Below, one piece after another: positions 7,561 through 13,510 of a stretch of 26,481 nt of DNA. The stretch covers positions 1 to 26,481 of the forward strand of contig JALHDI010000072.1 in NCBI GenBank assembly GCA_022839045.1. The letters are read 5' to 3'. Under the pieces are notes generated by a model. It did no database searches. It saw nothing but the letters and a program-made list of their open reading frames with translations, and was not told where the DNA came from. The DNA comes from Sporomusaceae bacterium. GTDB lineage: Bacteria; Bacillota_C; Negativicutes; Sporomusales_B; UBA7701. The number at the start of each line of letters is the position of its first letter. The stretch's first letter is position 1. The position numbers and the translations under genes were made by a program.

Positions 7561-7844
7561 GCAAGCTCGAGGCCAAAGTCGCCCTCATCGAATTCCGGCC
7601 CGACGATAACTGGCAACACGTCGTCATCGCCGCCCAGGACAAGTGCCGCCGCTGCCCGGACAAAAACTGCCTCCGCGTCTGCCCCTCCGGCGTCTTCACG
7701 TGGGACAACATTCCCGGCCACCCCGTGCTCGTCCGCTACAAGCAATGCGTCGAATGCGGCGCCTGCCGGCTGGCCTGCCCGCACGGCGCCGTCGAATTCT
7801 CATACCCGCACGGCGGGTACGGGGTGGTGTATCACCAGGGTTAA
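7557..7844 (+). CDS. fixX: FixX-like ferredoxin with two Cys quartets
   Basis: A 95-residue ferredoxin. The first quartet is Cys30, Cys33, Cys38 and Cys42 (CRRCPDKNCLRVCPSG). The second is Cys64, Cys67, Cys70 and Cys74 (CVECGACRLACPHGAV). This suggests two iron-sulfur clusters, the second a canonical [4Fe-4S] site. FixX is the electron-transfer partner of FixC. It starts at the ATG inside the FixC stop (ATGA), with AAAGG just before it. Its stop overlaps the stop of the convergent gene at 7841 by four bases, leaving no room for an ordinary terminator. Confidence 0.9.
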   Translation: MSKLEAKVALIEFRPDDNWQHVVIAAQDKCRRCPDKNCLRVCPSGVFTWDNIPGHPVLVRYKQCVECGACRLACPHGAVEFSYPHGGYGVVYHQG

Positions 7845-8338
7845 TCCTTCCCCAGCACGAACGGCGCGAACCCCACCTGCGTCCAGGCCGCGTTGTACAA
7901 CTGACGCAGCAGGCCGTCGAGACGGCGCCGCAGCATCCCCTTCACCTCGGCCAGCGAACTGAAGAACAGCCTGGTCGCCGGATGGGCGCTGTTCAGTGCC
8001 GCCTGCTGATAATACTGGCCCGATTTCTCCGTCAGCACGATCAAAAACCACAGCGACGCCAGCCCGACGACCGTCGCTTCGTCGGAAGCGCCCAGCTTGG
8101 CCGTGGCCTCCTGCCAGACGCTGTCCGGCCCCAGCAGCGCGGCGGCGTTCACCTCCGGATAACGGCCGCTGTCCACATCCACATACTGGGCCCGGTCGAC
8201 CAGCAGCTCGATCCCCGCCTGGAACGCGCCCACAGCCGTAACCACCGCCTGCAACCCGGGCGGCGACTGCGCCACCACCACCTCCACCTCCTGGCGGATC
8301 TGCGCCTCTAGAACGGCGGCGAACTGAAACACCTTCAT
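7841..8338 (-). CDS. Hypothetical protein with a degenerate ferritin-like (rubrerythrin) helical pattern
   Basis: A 165-residue, mostly helical protein without signal peptide. I do not recognise a named family. Residues about 100-145 (LTEKSGQYYQQAALNSAHP, then RLFFSSLAEVKGMLRRRL) follow the rubrerythrin pattern E-x5-Y, then P-x-x-R-x-F-x-x-L-A-x-E-x-x-H. Glu104, Tyr110 and Glu131 are kept, but the His of the second ExxH is Met. The N-terminal half has Glu11, Glu18 and Glu44, which could supply other ligands. A lost or altered di-metal site is possible. GGGGG lies nine bases before the ATG. It is tail-to-tail with fixX, sharing four bases. Confidence 0.65.
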   Translation of the reverse strand: MKVFQFAAVLEAQIRQEVEVVVAQSPPGLQAVVTAVGAFQAGIELLVDRAQYVDVDSGRYPEVNAAALLGPDSVWQEATAKLGASDEATVVGLASLWFLIVLTEKSGQYYQQAALNSAHPATRLFFSSLAEVKGMLRRRLDGLLRQLYNAAWTQVGFAPFVLGKD

Positions 8339-8355
8339 CCTTGCGTCCCCCTCGG

Positions 8356-8391
8356 TAAAACAGCCCGGTCCGCCACCGCGGAACGGGCTGT
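8356..8391 (-). terminator. Intrinsic terminator of the tautomerase gene
   Basis: The arms ACAGCCCG (8360-8367) and CGGGCTGT (8384-8391), with an inner TCCGC/GCGGA stem, are followed on the minus strand by TTTTACC. It starts nine bases after the tautomerase stop. Confidence 0.85.
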
Positions 8392-8399
8392 CAGCATTG

Positions 8400-8588
8400 T
8401 TACTTCTTATCGGCCATCAAAGTGCCGGCCTTGGCGATATTCGTCTTCGGCTGGTCGCGGATAATGATCGTCACAGCCTCGGGCGGGCACTTGCCGGCCT
8501 CCACGACAGCCGCGGTAACCTTCTCGGCCAGTTCCCGCTTCTGTTCGATGGTGCGGCCCTCGACCCAGTCGATTTGCACTATCGGCAT
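8400..8588 (-). CDS. 4-oxalocrotonate tautomerase family protein
   Basis: A 62-residue protein starting MPIVQIDWVEGRTIEQKREL, the standard 4-OT form. Pro2 becomes the catalytic N-terminal proline after Met removal. Arg12 and a conserved Arg in the TIIIRDQPKTNIAKAG segment fit the family. The enzyme catalyses keto-enol tautomerisation of 2-oxo acids; the physiological substrate here is unknown, since no catechol meta-cleavage genes are nearby. GGGGAGG eight bases before the ATG is a strong ribosome-binding site. It is a single-gene unit with its own terminator. Confidence 0.9.
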   Translation of the reverse strand: MPIVQIDWVEGRTIEQKRELAEKVTAAVVEAGKCPPEAVTIIIRDQPKTNIAKAGTLMADKK

Positions 8589-8701
8589 ATTATTGTTTCC
8601 TCCCCATTAGTTTTGATTAGTGTAATTCGCCGTCGCCCATATTATCCCTGCACGAAATTTTATCGGAAACTAACAAATACCATCAAACGTGTTCGCGGGG
8701 C

Positions 8702-8729
8702 AAAAAAAAACGCCGGCGTACGACCGGCG
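8702..8729 (-). terminator. Intrinsic terminator of the tandem Sm-like gene
   Basis: CGCCGG (8711-8716) and CCGGCG (8724-8729) form a stem with a 7-base loop, followed on the minus strand by nine T residues. Confidence 0.8.
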
Positions 8730-8744
8730 GTTCGCCCTTTAAAC

Positions 8745-9392
8745 CTAAGGCAGCAGCAGCCCGGTAAGGGCCAGGAGATTGACCCAGGCGCGAAACGTCC
8801 CCACCATCGGCAGGACACCGCCAACCAGCGCCGGCCCGAAAACGTTCACCGCCCCGATGGTTATCAGCAGCGGCGCCGCCGTGGTCCCCGGCCCGAACAA
8901 GGCCACACAGTCGAAAACCTCGCCGAGCTGGCCGCCGATCACCCAGCCGCCGATGATGACAACGCCGACATTCTGTCCCTCCAGTTCCTCCAACTCTTCG
9001 ATCAATTCGCTCTGCTGGCGGATCATGCCCTTACCCGCCTTCGTCTGTTGGCCGCAGTACTTGCCGCCGGACACCAGCTTGCCCGTCTCGCTGACGGGCG
9101 GGAAAACGAACGGTCCTTCGACGATGATCGCGATATTGCACACATCGACGAGGAACTCGCTCACGAGAATATCGACCCCCGGCAATGTCGGGTTGGGCGG
9201 GCGGAACCTCACCGCCGTCACCCCCACGATGCTCACCGCCGGCAGCACGGTAATGACGCGGTCCTCAAGCCTGCCCAGACGACCGAAAACCGACGATCCG
9301 TCGATAAGCAGCAGCAGCACGTTGCGGTCCCTCAAGCTGCGAAGCTCGGCCGCTAGCTCGCGGTTGCAGAAACAATGCAGCGGAGTATCCAT
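8745..9392 (-). CDS. Hypothetical protein with two tandem Sm-like repeats
   Basis: A 215-residue protein with no signal peptide. I do not recognise a named family, but it contains an internal duplication. Residues 17-50 (LRSLRDRNVLLLLIDGSSVF, GRLGRLEDRVITVL) and 135-167 (LEELEGQNVGVVIIGGWVIG, GQLGEVFDCVALFG) share L-x-x-N-V-x5-G-x5-GxLG-x-x-x-D, the strand-turn-strand pattern of Sm/LSm-like folds also seen in small Firmicute spore-coat proteins. The linker is Pro/Val-rich with Cys85 and Cys113, and a Cys pair lies at 7 and 9. The C-terminus is hydrophobic. ATG at 9392, with GGAGG 11 bases upstream (rather long). It has its own terminator and a promoter that also fits sigma-K. Confidence 0.65.
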   Translation of the reverse strand: MDTPLHCFCNRELAAELRSLRDRNVLLLLIDGSSVFGRLGRLEDRVITVLPAVSIVGVTAVRFRPPNPTLPGVDILVSEFLVDVCNIAIIVEGPFVFPPVSETGKLVSGGKYCGQQTKAGKGMIRQQSELIEELEELEGQNVGVVIIGGWVIGGQLGEVFDCVALFGPGTTAAPLLITIGAVNVFGPALVGGVLPMVGTFRAWVNLLALTGLLLP

Positions 9393-9420
9393 ATGGCAAA
9401 CAGCCTCCTTTATGCTTTTC

Positions 9421-9454
9421 TGTATATATCTTATGGAAACTTTGCGCAAGATGT
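9421..9454 (-). promoter_or_regulatory. Promoter of the tandem Sm-like gene (sigma-A or sigma-K like)
   Basis: Two readings overlap on the minus strand. TTGCGC (9444-9449) and TATACA (9421-9426) with a 17-base spacer suit sigma-A. AC (9453-9454), 17 bases, then CATAAGATA (9427-9435) suits the sigma-K consensus AC-N16/17-CATANNNTA. Only expression data can separate them. Confidence 0.5.
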
Positions 9455-9503
9455 TACAACCAGCGCCGGGAATGCGCCTCCCCCCCTTCTCCGGGCGGAA
9501 CGG

Positions 9504-9540
9504 CAAAAAAATAAGCGGCCCCCGTCCCCAGGGAACCGCT
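9504..9540 (-). terminator. Intrinsic terminator of the TVP38-like gene
   Basis: AGCGG (9514-9518) and CCGCT (9536-9540), with additional inner CCC/GGG pairing, are followed on the minus strand by TTATTTTTTT. It begins one base after the stop codon. Confidence 0.8.
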
Positions 9541-9541
9541 C

Positions 9542-10228
9542 TCACTCCCGTTCCGGCTGCCCGTCCTTCTTCGGGCCCCGCTTGCGCCACCACAGCCAGC
9601 CGTACAGCGCCACCACCAGCGCCACGATCGCCACCAGGCGGGTCATATTCTCGCCGGCGAACACGATGTCGTGGCCCAAAAGCACCTTCACGACCACCGG
9701 TGGCAGCTTGCCGAGAAAAGTGGCCCAGAAAAAATCCCGCGCCGAAATGCGGCTCACCGCCGCCACCGCGGTGATGATCCCCGAAGGCGCCAGCGGCAGC
9801 AGCCGGGCGATCAGCAGCGCCTTGAACCCATTCGCCGCGCTGTAATCGTCCACCTGCTTGAGATACGGGCTGTGGGCGATCCACCGCTCCACCGCCTGCC
9901 GGAAAAAGAAACGGGCGAAGACGAACATGAAAATCGCGCCGATTACCTCGCCCGACCAGGAGATCAGCGTCCCCCACGCCAGCCCGTACACGATGCCCGC
10001 CGCGCCCGACAGGATCATGAACGGGAAAACGATCGTAAAGGTCATTACCACGAACAGGGCCAGGGTCACCACGACGCCCCAGGCCCCGAACGAGCGGAGA
10101 TATTCGGCCAGGGCGGCGATGTCGCCCTTCCTGATAATCCCGTATGCGTGCTGAAAGAACTCCGGCTGCCACAAGTACAGCAGAACACCGGCGACGATTA
10201 TGAATAGCCAGCCCCAGATTTTGCCCAT
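9542..10228 (-). CDS. TVP38/TMEM64-family (DedA superfamily, VTT domain) membrane protein
   Basis: A 228-residue integral membrane protein with an N-terminal helix (WGWLFIIVAGVLLYLW) and further helices near VVVTLALFVVMTFTIVFPFM and VALVVALYGWLWW. The core GAIFMFVFARFFFR followed by GFKALLIARLLPLAPSGIIT is the VTT/SNARE-associated signature, with the conserved Arg-x-x-P-x-x-P-like R(L)LPLAPSG. Family members are implicated in lipid flipping or small-molecule transport; no specific substrate can be assigned. The tail is basic and cytosolic (WWRKRGPKKDGQPERE). The ATG at 10228 was preferred because the longer open frame upstream is not membrane-like. AGGGAAGAG lies just before it, and its own promoter lies at 10275-10303. 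Confidence 0.86.
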   Translation of the reverse strand: MGKIWGWLFIIVAGVLLYLWQPEFFQHAYGIIRKGDIAALAEYLRSFGAWGVVVTLALFVVMTFTIVFPFMILSGAAGIVYGLAWGTLISWSGEVIGAIFMFVFARFFFRQAVERWIAHSPYLKQVDDYSAANGFKALLIARLLPLAPSGIITAVAAVSRISARDFFWATFLGKLPPVVVKVLLGHDIVFAGENMTRLVAIVALVVALYGWLWWRKRGPKKDGQPERE

Positions 10229-10274
10229 CTGTCTCTTCCCTGAAAAAAAATTGCAAAAACCTGTTTCAGCAATA

Positions 10275-10303
10275 AGCATACTAGAATCGCCCCCAAAAGG
10301 CAA
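10275..10303 (-). promoter_or_regulatory. Candidate sigma-A promoter of the TVP38-like gene
   Basis: On the minus strand, TTGCCT (10298-10303) and TATGCT (10275-10280) are 17 bases apart. It lies just downstream of the hairpin cluster, about 40 bases before the start codon. Confidence 0.55.
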
Positions 10304-10311
10304 CCCAATTA

Positions 10312-10344
10312 GAAAACTTGGCTTCGCCAAGCCTCTCGGCGAAG
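10312..10344 (-). terminator. Small hairpin with T-run and a mutually exclusive alternative stem
   Basis: On the minus strand CTTGGC-GAA-GCCAAG is followed by TTTTCT, a short terminator-like hairpin (10317-10331). An alternative 7-bp stem CTTCGCC/GGCGAAG (10322-10328 with 10338-10344) would break it. It lies between the terminator of the upstream gene and the promoter of the downstream gene, so it is either a back-up terminator or part of a repeat. Confidence 0.45.
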
Positions 10345-10365
10345 GCGGAGCCATAGTTGCACTTA

Positions 10366-10399
10366 TGTCTATCAGAAAGCTTATACTTTCTGATAGACA
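10366..10399. repeat. Perfect 14-bp inverted repeat
   Basis: TGTCTATCAGAAAG (10366-10379) and CTTTCTGATAGACA (10386-10399) are perfect inverted arms around a 6-base spacer. Neither side has a good T-run, and the arms are AT-richer than the surroundings. It could be a dispersed repeat, a protein-binding palindrome or an RNA hairpin. Confidence 0.75.
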
Positions 10400-10400
10400 A

Positions 10401-10427
10401 AGAAAAGCAGCACCCCTGAGGTGCTGC
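10401..10427 (-). terminator. Intrinsic terminator of the Cys-rich small protein gene
   Basis: GCAGCACC (10407-10414) and GGTGCTGC (10420-10427) form an 8-bp stem with a 5-base loop, followed on the minus strand by TTTTCTTTG. Confidence 0.85.
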
Positions 10428-10440
10428 CTGGCGCTGCCGT

Positions 10441-10647
10441 CTAGCCCTGCCACTGTCCGATCTCACTGCGGAAAATTCGGCACGAGCCGCCCAGCCAATG
10501 GACACAGTCGGGACAGCGCCGCGCAAAGCTCGCCTCGGAGACGTTGACCCACGAATACCCGTAGCCCATGGCGTTGATCACATGCTCGAACTCCCGGCAC
10601 TCGCCGGCGATCCCCCGCACCTCTTCCTCGCTGAACCTCTTCTCCAC
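10441..10647 (-). CDS. Hypothetical 68-residue protein with a Cys cluster
   Basis: A small soluble protein from a GTG start with GAGGTG seven bases upstream. The N-terminal half is acidic and helical (KRFSEEEVRGIAGECREFEH). The C-terminal half carries CPDCVHWLGGSC (Cys45, Cys48, Cys56) plus Cys17, which could bind zinc or an iron-sulfur cluster. No family is recognised. An ATG seven bases upstream is in a different frame with an implausible protein. It has its own terminator. Confidence 0.65.
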   Translation of the reverse strand: MEKRFSEEEVRGIAGECREFEHVINAMGYGYSWVNVSEASFARRCPDCVHWLGGSCRIFRSEIGQWQG

Positions 10648-10699
10648 GTCGCATCACCTCAGCCGCAATTTAGCCTTAGTGTGCGCCGGGCGGCGGCCA

Positions 10700-10812
10700 T
10701 TATTCCCACAGCGCGAAGAGAATCATCGCCAGCACGATGAGGCGACCGCCGCCACCGCTCCCCTGCCGTACAGCAGGCTGTGAAACGCCCGGCTGTCCTC
10801 CTCCTCCGGCAT
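10700..10812 (-). pseudogene. Possible frameshifted small membrane protein gene
   Basis: An ATG at 10812 with an excellent AGGAGGGGGAGG just upstream opens a frame MPEEEDSRAFHSLLYGRGAV that stops after 29 codons at 10723. In the next frame the same DNA continues as GGRLIVLAMILFALWE and stops at 10700. Joined by a one-base shift in the GGC/GGT-rich stretch around 10745-10765, this would make a short protein with a polar head and one transmembrane helix. It may be a true short peptide, a broken gene or a sequence error. Confidence 0.4.
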
Positions 10813-10880
10813 ACCTCCCCCTCCTGTCATCATAATCCAGTCGGACCGCCCGCAGCCGCGGAAAAAAATTTCTCCGCCCG

Positions 10881-10909
10881 TGTATAAGCGGCGCATAACG
10901 CGGGCACAA
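10881..10909 (-). promoter_or_regulatory. Candidate promoter for the small genes downstream of recG
   Basis: On the minus strand TTGTGC (10904-10909) and TATACA (10881-10886) are 17 bases apart, about 70 bases before the small ORF at 10812. It could also serve the Cys-rich protein gene. The rest of 10648-10966 contains only the small ORF and the hairpin at 10943. Confidence 0.45.
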
Positions 10910-10942
10910 TGATAACGTAAAATTTTCTCCTCTCCCATAATT

Positions 10943-10968
10943 GGCGGCACCAGCCGCCCCTTTTTTTT
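10943..10968 (+). terminator. Plus-strand-oriented intrinsic terminator at the recG 3' end
   Basis: GGCGGC-ACCA-GCCGCC followed by CC and eight T residues is a textbook terminator, but only when read on the plus strand. Both flanking genes are on the minus strand, and the T-run overlaps the recG stop codon region. Confidence 0.55.
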
Positions 10969-12991
10969 ATCCCTGGAAGATCATCCCGAAATGATCGCCG
11001 AACCGTTCGCCCAGCACCGGGCGCACCGCCGCGAACAGCCCCGGAGCCGCCACCGTCCGCTGCGCCGCCTGGCGCGCCTCCAGCAGCACCCCCGTATCCT
11101 TCACGATATCGGCGATCTTCAGATCGGGGATGCCGTGCTGGCGGGTGCCGAAAAACTGCCCCGGCCCTCTCAGCTCCAGATCCTTCTCCGCCAGCACGAA
11201 CCCGTCCTGGACCCTGGCCATTATTTCCAGCCGCTCCCGCGTTTCCGGGCTCTGATTATCCGACAGCAGGATGCAGTACGACTGATGCTCGCCGCGGCCG
11301 ATGCGGCCCCTGAGCTGATGGAGCTGGGCCAGGCCGAAGCGGTCCGCCCCCTCCACCGCCATCACGGTGGCGTTGGGCACGTTCACCCCCACCTCGATCA
11401 CCGTCGTCGCCACCAGCACCTTCACCTCGCCGCTGTAGAAGGCGCGCATCGCCGCCTCCTTCTCCGCCGCCTTCAGCCGGCCGTGCACCAGCGCGCAGGC
11501 GACATCGCGGAAATACGTCCCCTTGAGCTGCTCGTACAGCTGGGTCGCCGCCTGCACCGCCAATTTGTCCGACTCCTCCACCAGCGGGCAGACCACGTAT
11601 CCTTGGCGGCCGGCGGCCACCTCCTTGACGATGAAATTATACACCCGCGCGCGCATATCCCCGCCGACCGCGTACGTCTTCACCGGCTTGCGGCCCGGCG
11701 GCAGCTCGCGGATCACCGACACGTCCAGGTCGCCGTACACCGTCAGCGCCATCGTCCGCGGGATCGGCGTCGCCGTCATCACCAGCACGTCCGGCGTCGG
11801 CCCCTTGGCCTGCAGCAGCGCCCGCTGCCGCACCCCGAAACGGTGCTGCTCGTCGGTCACCACCAGCCCGATGAGCGCGTGGGTGCCGACCACCACATCC
11901 ACCAGCCCGTCCCGCAGGCGGCTCAGCACCTCTTCGCGCGTCCGCTTCGTAAGGCTGCCGGTCAACGCCGCGATCCTCACGCCGTGCGGCGCCAACAGTT
12001 GGGCGAGCGTATGGCAGTGCTGCTCGGACAGAATCTCGGTCGGCGCCATCATCGCCCCCTGGTAACCGCCGGCCACCGTCTTGGCGAGAGCGATCGCCGC
12101 CAGCACCGTCTTGCCCGAGCCGACATCGCCCTGCACCAGCCGCTGCATCGGCCGGGCGTCCTCCATATCGGCCTTGATCTCCGCCAGCGCCGTCCGCTGG
12201 TCCTTCGTCAGTGCGAACGGCAGCGCCGTCTCCACCCTCTTCACCAGAGCGTCGTCCGGGCCGTGCTTGATCCCCGTCCCCTCCTGCTTGTTCAGGCTCT
12301 TCAGATACAGCAGCCCGCACTGCAGCAGGTACAGCTCCTCGAACACCAGCCGCCGCCTGGCCGCCTCCAGCGCGGCCGCGTCGGCCGGGAAGTGGATATT
12401 CTCCAGCGCCGTTCCCCGGCCTATCAGCTTATACTGCTCCAGCACCGCCGACGGCAAAAAATCCGGCCGCTCCTCGCGCGCGTCCAGCGCCTGGCGGATC
12501 AGCGTCCGCAGCCAGCGCTGGCCGACACTCTCGCTCGCCGGGTAAATCGGCACGATCCGCCCGGTATGCAAGAGATCGGCGCCGTCGATCACCTCGATCT
12601 CCGGGTGGGAAACCTGGACCTGGCCGTAACGCCGCTCCACCTTGCCGGAGATAATCAGCTCCATCCCCGGCCGGAACCACTTCTTGACATACGGCTGGTT
12701 GAACCATACCAACTGGGCGGCGCCGGTCGCGTCGCGCACCGTCAGCTTCGTCAGCGTCAGGCCGCGCCGCGGCCGCGAATCGACGACCGCCCCCACCAGC
12801 GCCTGAAAAGTCTGCAGCTCGCCGTCGGCCAAAGCCCGGATCGGCTTCAACTGGCTGCGGTCCTCGTAGCGGCGCGGGTAGTGCTCCAGCAGGTCGCCGA
12901 GCGTGAAAATGCCCAGCTTGGACAACAGCGCCGCCTTCGCCGGCCCCACACCCTTTATAAATTTTATGTTTGTACTCCGTTCAATTGCCAA
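10967..12991 (-). CDS. recG: ATP-dependent DNA helicase RecG
   Basis: About 674 residues from a TTG start, close to the usual Firmicute length. The N-terminus has the helix-hairpin-helix-like IKFIKGVGPAKAALLSKLGI and PRRYEDRS, then the wedge domain (LTKLTVRDATGAAQLVWFNQ). Helicase motifs follow: GDVGSGKT, APTEILSEQH, TDEQHRFG (DEQH box), TATPIPRT, VHGRL, ATTVIEVGVNVPNAT and LHQLRGRIGRG. RecG reverses stalled forks and processes recombination intermediates. TTG at 12991 was chosen because GGAGGGTAGGG ends seven bases before it; an in-frame TTG at 13012 lies inside that site. Between GTHALI and GLVVTDEQH about nine residues normal for the family are absent. The leader is formed by a dispersed repeat. 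Confidence 0.93.
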   Translation of the reverse strand: MAIERSTNIKFIKGVGPAKAALLSKLGIFTLGDLLEHYPRRYEDRSQLKPIRALADGELQTFQALVGAVVDSRPRRGLTLTKLTVRDATGAAQLVWFNQPYVKKWFRPGMELIISGKVERRYGQVQVSHPEIEVIDGADLLHTGRIVPIYPASESVGQRWLRTLIRQALDAREERPDFLPSAVLEQYKLIGRGTALENIHFPADAAALEAARRRLVFEELYLLQCGLLYLKSLNKQEGTGIKHGPDDALVKRVETALPFALTKDQRTALAEIKADMEDARPMQRLVQGDVGSGKTVLAAIALAKTVAGGYQGAMMAPTEILSEQHCHTLAQLLAPHGVRIAALTGSLTKRTREEVLSRLRDGLVDVVVGTHALIGLVVTDEQHRFGVRQRALLQAKGPTPDVLVMTATPIPRTMALTVYGDLDVSVIRELPPGRKPVKTYAVGGDMRARVYNFIVKEVAAGRQGYVVCPLVEESDKLAVQAATQLYEQLKGTYFRDVACALVHGRLKAAEKEAAMRAFYSGEVKVLVATTVIEVGVNVPNATVMAVEGADRFGLAQLHQLRGRIGRGEHQSYCILLSDNQSPETRERLEIMARVQDGFVLAEKDLELRGPGQFFGTRQHGIPDLKIADIVKDTGVLLEARQAAQRTVAAPGLFAAVRPVLGERFGDHFGMIFQG

Positions 12992-13008
12992 ACGAGTTAC
13001 CCTACCCT

Positions 13009-13135
13009 CCAAGGCCGTTCAGAAGCCCCCAGATGCAAGGCGCACCGGAGGATGCGCGCGCAGGCGTACTTGGTTGCGTACGTCGAGCGCGACATCCGAG
13101 GAGCAACGCCGCAGATGGAGGCTTATCAACGGCCG
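13009..13135 (-). repeat. Dispersed palindromic repeat, copy 1
   Basis: About 125 bp sharing both ends and much of its interior with 18921-19044 in the opposite orientation. On the minus strand it opens GGCCGTTGATAAGCCTCCAT and closes CTTCTGAACGGCCTTGG. The two ends are imperfect inverted repeats of each other, and the middle carries GTAC-containing shorter arms. The opening provides the stop codon of the DUF1858 gene, and the closing end directly precedes the recG ribosome-binding site. Confidence 0.9.
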
Positions 13136-13371
13136 TCATTAGCAGCCCTATTCAGCTCCGCCACTAATTTCTCCACATCCACCTCATGCATGCGGGCGCC
13201 GCCGGCCACCGTCTCGTTGGCCGCTCCCATGCAGCCGATGCAGCCCATGCCGTGGCGGGCGAACACTTCCCGCGCCGCGGGGCACTGCCGCAAAACCTCG
13301 CCGATCGGCGTATCCTTCGTAAACAAGCTTGCCGCCCCCTCTCCCGCTACTTTTGCGGTTCTATTTTCCAT
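13126..13371 (-). CDS. DUF1858 (hybrid-cluster-protein-associated redox disulfide) protein
   Basis: An 81-residue protein. The core DTPIGEVLRQCPAAREVFARHG followed by GCIGCMGA (Cys44, Cys47) matches the DUF1858/TIGR03980 redox-disulfide family, often found beside hybrid cluster proteins or fused to other redox domains. Function is probably thiol/disulfide or Fe-S related; no partner is adjacent. The ATG at 13371 is the first possible start because an in-frame stop lies just upstream, but GGGGGAGG is about 16 bases away, so initiation may be weak. The last codons GGC CGT TGA lie inside the dispersed repeat, so the natural C-terminus may have been replaced. Confidence 0.85.
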   Translation of the reverse strand: MENRTAKVAGEGAASLFTKDTPIGEVLRQCPAAREVFARHGMGCIGCMGAANETVAGGARMHEVDVEKLVAELNRAANDGR

Positions 13372-13428
13372 ACATTATGATAAAAATCCTCCCCCGGCCA
13401 CAGCCGGCGGAATTTATTGTTCCAGGCC

Positions 13429-13458
13429 TTGCATATCGGGCGGCAACTGTGTTAAAAT
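13429..13458 (+). promoter_or_regulatory. Promoter of rpmB
   Basis: TTGCAT (13429-13434) and TAAAAT (13453-13458) are 18 bases apart, about 50 bases before the rpmB ATG. Confidence 0.6.
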
Positions 13459-13510
13459 ACTGATGTTATCGTCTTATGTATGTCTCGTCCCGTCGAAGGA
13501 GGTGGAATTA

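Noticed and set aside
8745..10256. A single 503-codon protein covering the Sm-like gene and part of the TVP38-like gene
   Set aside because: The upstream half is an off-frame shadow of the TVP38-like gene. A promoter, ribosome-binding site and ATG at 9392 and a terminator at 9504 separate the two.
10723..10950. A 75-codon minus-strand frame starting at 10950
   Set aside because: No ribosome-binding site and no protein-like composition in its first half. Only the part from the ATG at 10812 has translation signals, and it is reported separately.
13381..13410. Short GCCGG/CCGGC hairpin upstream of the DUF1858 gene
   Set aside because: Too short and too common in this GC-rich DNA to be given a role.
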